A stretch of 64,000 bases of DNA, from contig JBAMDO010000577.1 in the NCBI GenBank assembly GCA_037074765.1, forward strand, positions 620,001 to 684,000. Direction: 5' to 3'. Positions within the stretch are counted from its first letter, which is position 1. Each line of letters opens with the position of its first letter. The stretch comes from Mansonella perstans (taxonomy: Eukaryota > Nematoda > Chromadorea > Rhabditida > Onchocercidae). The position numbers and the translations under genes are program-made. Below are positions 52,960 through 64,000 of the stretch, piece after piece. The notes under the pieces were generated by a model. That model was given only the letters and a program-made list of their open reading frames with translations, did not search any database and was not told the origin of the DNA.

Positions 52960-55083
52960 TTTGACCACCTTAATTACTATAACCTGCTATAAGTTTCCTT
53001 ATATTTGCACCGAAAGATATACCAGACTAATCCCTACTTTCCATTTCTTAGTCTAATCTTTTTCTGCCCCTTGTTCTCGATACAAATAAGACACCTGATG
53101 TTCAATCTAGAAAGAACTGTCTAATTATTGAGTAAGTGTTGAATGGTGTAAGAAAATTTCTTCGATTTACTCTCGCTGCCATCTTACTTCATTGAATTTC
53201 AATTGTACAAAAGAATTTGTAAATTGTACAGAAATGCTGAAATTCTGAAATTACTGAAAAATACTAGAAATACTGAAATTGTAAGCCATCGATTGCAATC
53301 ATATCAAATGAAGTGTTGAAATTTCCATTGGTTATTTTTCCAAAATTTGTAGATGAGGAAATTTTCGATTTTTAATTATTGCATAAAACTAGACTGAATC
53401 TTTCTTATTCGCACCAAAAGCTAAGTATCATCAAAAATATGAATCAAAAAATGGCTGTAATTAACAAAAAGAATAATCCTCACGTCATTTACTTCACTAT
53501 TTGTCTTATTCAGTGTCGTATCGTTATCAAGATTTGTCATCGATCGATCAGTATTCCTACTGGTATCTGTTAATATTCCAATTGATGCAGTTGATTCGTC
53601 ACTAACTGCAGTTTAAACGGAACAAAGAATTAAAAGTTAAATTAGTTTAGAACTCAAAAATTGTTTTAAGGAGTTCATTCTAGGCAAGAAGTAGCAAAGT
53701 AAATAGTTCCTTAAATTGTGAATAGATTAAACTGAATGACCATATATAGTAAACAAGCTGACCAAATAATAGCTGTAACTGGCATTTTGTAAAAAAGTCA
53801 AAAAGTCTTAAAAGAGATTGCTTAATTAGATATAATGACTCATATCTTGTAGCTCATATACACAAAAACTTTGGAAAAAGAACTCATAAATGGTAAGAGA
53901 TCATAGATGGAAAGATTTCCTGTAGAATATCAGCAAACTTTCGTTCAGACAAAGTGAAAAATAAGGAAAACCATTGAGAAGAAATAAAACTACCAGTGAA
54001 AAAAATTGGCCATAATAGAAAAACAGATAAAATGAAATTTCGTTTTAAATCATTCAACCTAAAATTTGCACCACTGGCTATTACGACCATTGCTCTTTGC
54101 AGATCTTCAAGAAATAAAACATTCATGAATAAGAATAAAAATCTTTCTTACTAATTTGCATAAGCAAATAAAGTTTAGTTTCTCAAAAAAAAAAATGAAG
54201 CAAATAAACGAGAAGTTTTGTACTGCATTTTTAAAAGTTTTTTTTCTTTAGAGTAATTAATTTTACGGCAAACAGCTTATAAGAGATAGTAGAAAACAAC
54301 AATAAATTTGTTTCCTCTAAAATTTACTCTTATTTTTGCAGAGATTATTAATAAATTTTTAATGAAATTGGAAAATCTCCTGGTGAAACTGGAAAACCTC
54401 CCAATGAAACTGGAAAATCTCCCGATGAAACTGGAAAATCCCCTGATGAAACTGGAAAATCTCCTGATAGTCGACTTCTGCAAACGTCAAACAAGCAATC
54501 GAAAATACTTTACCCCATATTCAAATAATAATTGGTCTTAGAACGAATATTTGCCCGTTAATAGCAGCTTTAAAGCAAAACTTTGGTTCCCGGATGATTG
54601 TTTTAATTTTGTCGTTTATTTACGTTTAATGAAAGATGACGTGAAACGTGAACAAGGAAGGGTTACTTTGCGTAAAATTTGTTTTTGTCTGATTGATTAA
54701 GAGAAAAGTGTTAATGTTCCTGCTAAATTTATTTATGTAATTTTATTTTGAAAGTTATTATAGCACTCTGCGGTTTCGTATTTCTTTTCCCTATTTTGTC
54801 AATCTCTAAGTGTGATATTGTATTTTGTTTCCAAAACTATGCTAATTTGTTGGCTTTTTATATAAAGATTCACGCGAGTTTGCAAGTTTCTTCATGTATG
54901 CAAAAGCTAATATTCATGGTTAGATATGTTGTATCACGAATACAGTAGTTGTTTCTGTTCGCATTAAATGACCTTAGTATGTGTTTAGGTGCAGTCTTGT
55001 CACTGGTTATGGCTAACATCTCCGGAAGATATTGCAGGCTTTTAATGAACTAATAGGACACTTCTACAGTTTTAAGAATCGCA
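52960..55083. other. Intergenic region with a 21-bp minisatellite
   Basis: About 2.1 kb between the start of the small membrane protein (-) and the start of the NXT1-like gene (+). It contains the tandem repeat at 54362-54466. ORFs at 53884-54126 (-) and 54748-54948 (+) lack ATG or splice support and resemble nothing known. It should hold promoters for both outward-facing genes. Confidence 0.45.
54362..54466. repeat. Five-copy 21-bp minisatellite
   Basis: Units start at 54362, 54383, 54404, 54425 and 54446, with consensus ATGAAACTGGAAAATCTCC followed by TG or CG. The period is a multiple of three, so the run is open in several frames on both strands (for example repeats of MKLENLL on +). That is no evidence that it is coding. 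Confidence 0.9.
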
Positions 55084-55868
55084 ATGTCAAAGTTGGCAGT
55101 AGAAGATGAAATGGCATGTACAGCAGCAAAGAAATTCACGGACTTATTTTATGATGCTGTTGATCGGAAGCGAAATAAGATGAATTTTTTGTACGCTGAT
55201 GGAGCAATGCTTGTTTGGAATGGTAACGCCATACGTGGGGTGGAAATCATCGCCAAATTCTACGATGGCTTACCCGATTCCACTCACACGTGAGTTCTTT
55301 TCAAGCACTTCCTTTATCTTCTATTTTATTCATATATAGAGAAAAAAAATTACTTTTCAAAAGTTTAGATGTATGCATTAGTATGCTTTAGTTTGTGTTC
55401 GCTGTACCTTAGTTTTTCTTTGAAGAACTGTAAAGAATTCAGTAAGGAAAGCACTATAGAAAAGTACGTTATGGGTGAAAGTAGTCATTCCGCATAGATA
55501 AGAAAGAACTAGCTTACTACGGACAACCTTATATGAGCAATATCAGAACTTCGTATGACTAGTGCACTCTCACTTACTACCTGAAGATATTAGTGAAAAT
55601 TGGGCACTCAAAGAGTTCTAAGATTATATTGATCTTATTAAAGTACTTTTTTGTTATATTTTCCAAAAATCATTCCAATATCTTCAGGCTGGAATCACTA
55701 GATTGCCAGTATATCGACAGTTCTGACGAAGCGCGTCCGTTGGTGGTCCTTGCCGTTGGAAAAGTCGTTCTTGGTCAAATGACACATGCCTTCACACAGA
55801 CATTAGTCTTGACACTAGAAGATGAAAAATATAAAATATTGAGCGATCGATTTCGCTTTATTGACTAA
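55084..55868 (+). CDS. nxt-1: NTF2-related export protein (NXT1/p15 orthologue)
   Basis: NXT1/p15 has an NTF2 fold and pairs with NXF1/TAP to carry mRNA through the nuclear pore. Two exons, 55084-55289 and 55688-55868, join in phase to 128 residues, close to the family length. Exon 1 has AAKKFTDLFYDAVDRKRN, LYADGAMLVWNGNAIRG and IAKFYDGLPDSTHT. Exon 2 has LESLDCQYID, VVLAVGKVVLGQ and the hydrophobic strand HAFTQTLVLTLEDEKYKILSD, ending RFRFID. The start ATG is the first in the exon and gives the expected N-terminal helix. A poly(A) signal AATAAA lies at 56009-56014. The gene is convergent with the S-adenosylhomocysteinase gene. Confidence 0.92.
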
Positions 55869-56227
55869 AATCTCATTTATTTCTTAAAACTGTTGTATGC
55901 ATAAACTGGTCGAAATGTTCTTGAGATTTGTTCTCAGTAATATTCTTTTTTTGTAGATGTTATTCTTGTTGCATTGTACAGAAATGTTTGGGTCTAAAAA
56001 GAAATCTCAATAAAAAAACCTAATAGGTTGATTGAATTTCAAGAAGTCTTTACAAAATCTGTTATAATGCACGTCATCAATGGAAACAAATGTTTATTCC
56101 AGTGAAAATATGGCACCCAGAACGGAACATAACTGCAAAACCTGGAACGTAATAACATGTAAAAGTAACAATCAGTTCAATCAAACATAAATGAAGTTGC
56201 GAAGACGGGAAATGCGTATAAAGTGAA
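55869..56227. other. Convergent 3' UTR region, nxt-1 and ahcy-1
   Basis: About 360 bp shared by two 3' ends. AATAAA on + at 56009-56014 suits nxt-1, and TTTATT at 56093-56098 (AATAAA on -) suits the S-adenosylhomocysteinase gene. If used, the two transcripts nearly touch but need not overlap. Confidence 0.6.
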
Positions 56228-59281
<3,054 letters not shown>

Positions 59282-59918
59282 TGTGAATAAATGCGTTGGA
59301 TTGGTAAGATGAATATAAATGGTCTACTCTATCAGAGTGATTAGAAATTATATGATCCACACCCAAATCTGTAAGTTTAATTCACTGTTATCAAATTCAT
59401 ACTGATAATTGTTTCAAAGAAAGCAAATATCGTTTTTCGCTTCTGAGATTATTACATTTACTACATTTTTACTACATCCCACTATTATTACATTCCATCC
59501 ATATGACAAAACGTAATTTCTCGATGGCTAATTGTTCCTTCTGCTAATGATATATGAATAAGACGGAAATGGAAAGTTGCAGCAGTACTACTGTACCGAT
59601 ATTCATAATTCCAAGGAGATATCCCATAAAGTTTTAGCAATATGAAAAGCCTAATCATATCTTGTCTTACTAACTTTATATGGAAGGATATCGCTGCAAT
59701 ATTGTTAACACATGAATATGAACTGAGAGATGTAGAATTGGACCGCACAATCATTAACAAATAATTTCCCGCTTTGCAAAAATCTTTATTAAACAACATA
59801 AAATTTCTTCACATTGAAAGGAAGATGAAGTAAACATGAAATAACAATTTTCAATTTTTTTGATAAGTTGAATAATCAAATAAATGTTTATAAATGAATT
59901 GAATTAAACTGTTCCAGC
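59282..59918. other. Region between CCT-theta stop and ahcy-1 start
   Basis: About 640 bp on the same-strand path from the chaperonin gene to the S-adenosylhomocysteinase gene. No exon is supported; an open stretch at 59488-59799 on - has no family signal. It could hold the ahcy-1 promoter, or be an intercistronic region if the two are co-transcribed. Confidence 0.45.
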
Positions 59919-62900
59919 TCAGTCTTCATCCGCTTCATCAGCTGGTTTCGTTGGTCGTGGTGCTGGCCCTCCGGTCGATTGTTTGGACATAATAATCTGA
60001 AAATTTGTCAAAATTCTGTTCGAAATACAGAGAGTTGAAAAAACTAATGAATTTATCTGAATGCACTAATTCATTTTTTATTTGTCTCATAAATAAATTT
60101 AAAGATTTAGTGCGGAAACTTTCTTTTTATGGCAACCCTACTGATGAAATAATAGCTCCTTCACTATTATTTAAATATTCAGAAAGAAACAATAAACGAA
60201 ATGGATAATGAAACGCGAAATGAATGAAATCAATTTAAATTACGTCACAAGTGGTAGCCAATATTGTTGAGATAAAATGAAAAAGACTAAACAATGTATT
60301 TAGACATGCATTATAGCTAGCAAAAAATGTTCAGTCAGCTTCGAAAATCTAACTTTCGAAGGCATTAAATACAAACCTGGTCTATTTTAAGAATGGTAAT
60401 TGCAGCGTTTGCAGCTAATTTGATGGCAGATTTTTTACCACTATATAGATCGTAGATATTTGCTTCTACAGCATCCATTACATCCCCAGTCAGGAGATTG
60501 ATTCCGGCATTTTTCTGGCCTTCTTGATGAGCAGCATAAATTTTAGAAAGTATTTCAGTTGGCTGAAATTTATGATCGAATATAGCAGATAAAAATTTTA
60601 TACTTACGATTTTATCCCAATGAACGATTACAAGCGGAATATAATTACTTCACTTACATCTAATCCAGCATTCTCGGCAATTTGTTTTGGCAAAGCTTCC
60701 AGAGCATGCGCAAATTTTTTGATCGAATACTGTTCAAGTCCAGCACACTTCTCACCAAATGATTCTATTTGTCGAGCTAGTTCAACCTCAACAGCCCCGG
60801 CACCAGGAAGCAACTGCAATGCAAAGAATCTTCTAACTGCATTACGAAAGTTTATCATCAGAATTGTCGAACTAATTAAGCGCTGCTTGCTATTAACAAT
60901 TGAATACCAGACCAAGCAGTAATGAGTTTCTCGAGGAAGAAACATAGTGAGAGTCGAACCATTCGTTCCATTTACTCACTCTAGTTTAGCTTCAAAAAGG
61001 TCCAAATCAATTAACTGACTAGTATGCTACACCGGCTTCTAAGCTTAGTGAATCATATTCTTGTAAAAAATGAGCCTACATAAATCTTATACCAACTGAT
61101 TATAGAAGTTTAGATTTTAAACATATCTTAATCAACTACTTTTAAAAAAAGGAAACACAAACCTGGCAATCTCTTGTAAGTGCTTTATAAGTATTAACTG
61201 CGTCGTCAATGGCTCTCTCAAGGTCATCCATTCGGGACTGACTCGAACCTCTAATAACAATCGTCGCAACATATCCTCGCTCACTCAACTTATCGAATAC
61301 CGTCACTTCGGTTTCGCCTATTTCGTCTATATATACCCGATCACATTCGCCATAAGAAGTTTGTGGTGGGACACACTGAATATATTAAATTTGAGATTTT
61401 TCAAAATCGTCAATTTTATGACGACAGATCACAGTGAATGAACTTCACTAATTTCATATTTTATACATTGGCAATTCAATGCATTTACTATAATTATATA
61501 ATTGTTTCTCAACCGCCTTGATGGATATGAAACATGACAATATAAGAAATGAAAGAATAATTCAAATTAATTTTGCCTCATCAGATATAGCCAGCACTGA
61601 TGATAGCATTTCACTATTCATTTAGTAAAACAGAATTGGAATTCGCTTAGGAAGAAACATGTCTAAACATGGAAAGTATCATAGAAACTAAATTCTAAAT
61701 GTTTTCAATATGTTTAATATGACACAAATACTTACCACTCGCGCCTGCGCTTGAGCTCCAGTGGTTCGACATAATCTTCTGAGATCAAACTTTGAAGTCA
61801 GTCTAACACCCATAATTTTATATTTGTTTAAAAAGTGAACATAGAGATCACCAAATTTTCCTGCTGCTACCACAACATTAACGCCATTCTCAGCTAGAGC
61901 TTTTACAACAATTTCTACCTCAGCTTCTTCTCCAGCACTAAATTTCAGCAAATCATCAGCGCTTTCCAGCAAAACTGTGCCCTGAAAATTAAACTTATGG
62001 AAAACGAAGAAAGCTCACACATCTAAACAATCTTAAAACATAACTACATGTATCAGCAGAATGACAACTGAAGCATTACCCTTCCTTTCGATAACATGCA
62101 GAGCCAAATCTTGCAAGCATATCAAGACATGTTTAAAAATAGTGAACAATCCCGGTGACAGCGCTATTTTTTTTCTCATAAAATTTAGGAAAACTTTGTC
62201 TCCATTGTGATTACCTTCGTTTCTGTTTGTGTTAAATCAAATGGACAAGTGTACACAGCAATTTTAGCTTTGTCCATTTTTTTGATTTCACCCTCAGCTC
62301 CACGTAGGAAAACCATTCCATTCATTGTTTTTGATGACTGAACAGATGAACCAAGAATTTTGCATACGCGAATATTATCCACGTTGAAATTAAATGTATT
62401 CATTGGTACAATCTGAACTAAAATAAATTTTTTATATTAAATGATCTGATCATTTGGCGATTATGAAAAAACAGCTACATTTTAATCGGAATGAAATTTT
62501 ATCAAGGCTAGAAGGTTCGAATTTTGCTTTTTTTTGCGTTCTACTACTACCATTCACTGCTTCAAGAACTTGCTTTTATGTTAACCGAACATGCACCACT
62601 TCGACAATTCCTTATCGATGTAAAAAAAAAAAGTACATGTTCATCATGCCCCATAATTTAAAATTTGGTAATTCCGCATTTCATACAAGATAAAAAACTG
62701 CAAAAGATTTACCACAAGCTTTGGCAACCAGCTGTGAAATAAATTCAACATTGTCGTATTGTTTCGACATTATTGCCGATCTCAGGCATTTCTCCACTAC
62801 TTCAACGTCTCGCAGATTATCAATTTTTTTTACAACTAGTGACGGCAGTATTTCCAATGTTTTATCAGCTGCACTCTCATATCCGTCAGCAATCTCAGAA

Positions 62901-63812
62901 GGACTCAAACCCTACAAAATTTCGCAGTTTGGAAAAAAAATCATTGCTAAGGAAAACAGCCTGAGGACCACTAAAACGCATGGACCACTTATGATAATTT
63001 TGAATTCTCCATACTTACTAAGGGATGTCATGGCTATCAAGGCACTTAAAATAATTTTACTATCGAGAAATTTCCTCTAGATCTATTTTCCAAAGGGATA
63101 TGTCCCACTTGTACTACTAATTCAGAATGATCTAGTTAGCAGTAGTCACTAGCAATAGATTACTGCACATTAGACCCAAATAATCACCATGTTCAGCAAT
63201 TGAGATGCATGTTCCAGTAATGCAGCACCGAAAATAACCACTGTATTCGTGCCATCACCGATCTGTTTCTCTTGCATTTGAGAGGCCATAACAAGCATTT
63301 TGGCTGCTGGATGTTGAACTTCAAGTTCTTTCAAGATCGTTCCAGCATCGTTTGTTACAAATAGCTTCTCGATATGATTGATTACCATTTTGTTCATACC
63401 TCAACATCCGCGACAATTGATATGTTAACATAAATTCAAAATGTAATGATATAAGTTCAATTGAAAGTAAAAATTCTCGATATACTCAATATCATTTTGA
63501 ATAAATTAATTGAATTAACATATAATCAAGTACCACTTGGCCCAAATGCTGATTGAATCTGAGAAGAAAGTTCCACGCATGCTTCAATGTTACGTTGTAC
63601 AGCTTCTTCGGTACCTTTGAAATGCTGCAAATTACCCAAATTACATTAATACATCCAAAAAAAATAAGAGAAAGAACGAAAGATATGAGAAATCATTTTT
63701 TAAAAAACACAGAGACCAACGATAATTTACAAATTTAAGCTTTATAAAAATATACCTGTGCACCTTCTTTCAGGAAACGAGCATATCCAGATTTCGGAAT
63801 TACCATAGCCAT
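59919..63812 (-). CDS. cct-8: T-complex protein 1 subunit theta (CCT8 chaperonin subunit)
   Basis: CCT-theta is one of eight paralogous subunits of the cytosolic TRiC/CCT ring that folds actin, tubulin and other proteins using ATP. Ten - strand exons, 63812-63756, 63624-63534, 63399-63188, 62911-62713, 62417-62215, 61981-61736, 61375-61163, 60813-60658, 60562-60377 and 59996-59919, join in phase to 546 residues, matching the family. Blocks include GYARFLKEGAQHFKG, FGPSGMNKMVINHIEKLFV, the ATP-site EKQIGDGTNTVVIFGAALLE, VRLTSKFDLRRLC, VIRGSSQSRMDDLERAIDD, LLPGAGAVEVELARQI and AIKLAANAAITILKIDQII. The theta assignment rests on the N- and C-terminal blocks. The start ATG follows a TTTTTCAG acceptor at 63822-63824 by nine bases, probably a spliced-leader site. 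An alternative in-frame ATG lies two codons later. Confidence 0.96.
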
Positions 63813-63835
63813 TTTGTTTAACTGAAAAAGATGGA
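63813..63835 (-). promoter_or_regulatory. Probable spliced-leader acceptor of cct-8
   Basis: Read on the - strand, TTTTTCAG ends at 63822, immediately followed by TTAAACAAA and the start codon. No upstream donor exon is seen before the window edge, so a 5' UTR intron is the alternative. Confidence 0.4.
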
Positions 63836-64000
63836 TAGAAATTAACTACCGTAAAAATATAGTACGGAAAAAAAATTCTACACATATCTTAAACACATTC
63901 GTCCCATAAAATCACCGCCTCAAAAAGCAACATTTCAGTATCCTACCTAAACCACAAGACAAACCGTAAAATGCTGCTCGGCCTATAGTAGGTTTGAGTG

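Noticed and set aside
53884..54126. 80-codon minus-strand ORF with a hydrophobic middle
   Set aside because: No supporting splice sites, neighbours or recognised motif.
54748..54948. Signal-peptide-like ORF
   Set aside because: It opens without an ATG start (TTG), has no splice partner and no family; it is probably chance hydrophobic AT-rich sequence.

Overview
The window is a stretch of nuclear DNA from a nematode, most likely a filarial (spirurid) worm. The evidence is AT-rich sequence, many short introns (mostly 100-400 bp) with T-rich YAG acceptors, acceptors placed just before start codons as expected for spliced-leader trans-splicing, and proteins that resemble Caenorhabditis and animal orthologues (V-ATPase d, RPS15, innexin, FAAH-2-like amidase, AHCY, CCT-theta). 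The species assignment is inference. No rRNA, tRNA, CRISPR array, intact transposon or bacterial-type operon was recognised.

Layout, left to right. 1283-3522 (+): V-ATPase subunit d, 348 aa in 8 exons. 4189-5870 (-): ribosomal protein S15, convergent with it. 5.9-10.0 kb: long gene-poor stretch. 10011-27730 (+): a full-length ABCA-family lipid transporter of about 2,215 aa in about 47 exons. Minus strand from 48.0 down to 28.5 kb: FAAH-2-like amidase (47955-44484), Rabankyrin-5/ANKFY1 orthologue (43269-34869, BTB, ankyrin repeats and FYVE, 1,115 aa in 22 exons), a small membrane-anchored protein (about 33.9-33.4 kb) and an innexin (31959-28491). 48663-50699 (+): a membrane-anchored protein built round a 60-bp minisatellite, divergent from the amidase. 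52959-52080 (-): a 112-aa single-pass membrane protein. 55084-55868 (+): NXT1/NTF2-like mRNA export factor. 59281-56228 (-): S-adenosylhomocysteinase. 63812-59919 (-): TCP-1 theta chaperonin subunit.

Most genes are housekeeping or membrane/endomembrane genes with no obvious shared pathway. Themes are endolysosomal function (V-ATPase d, Rabankyrin-5) and lipid handling (ABCA transporter, fatty-acid amide hydrolase), but chance clustering is enough to explain this. Gene models were assembled by hand by joining exons in phase, and most close exactly in frame from start to stop.

Two models do not close cleanly. The amidase carries an extra 4-bp AAAG unit at an exon end, which shifts the frame. 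One ABCA junction (exons 37/38) is in frame only with a weak upstream donor. The most unusual items are the 60-bp coding minisatellite gene, these two breaks, a GC-AG intron with a NAGNAG acceptor in the V-ATPase gene, a duplicated splice acceptor in an ABCA intron, and several minisatellites and inverted repeats. I found no clearly new biological system.
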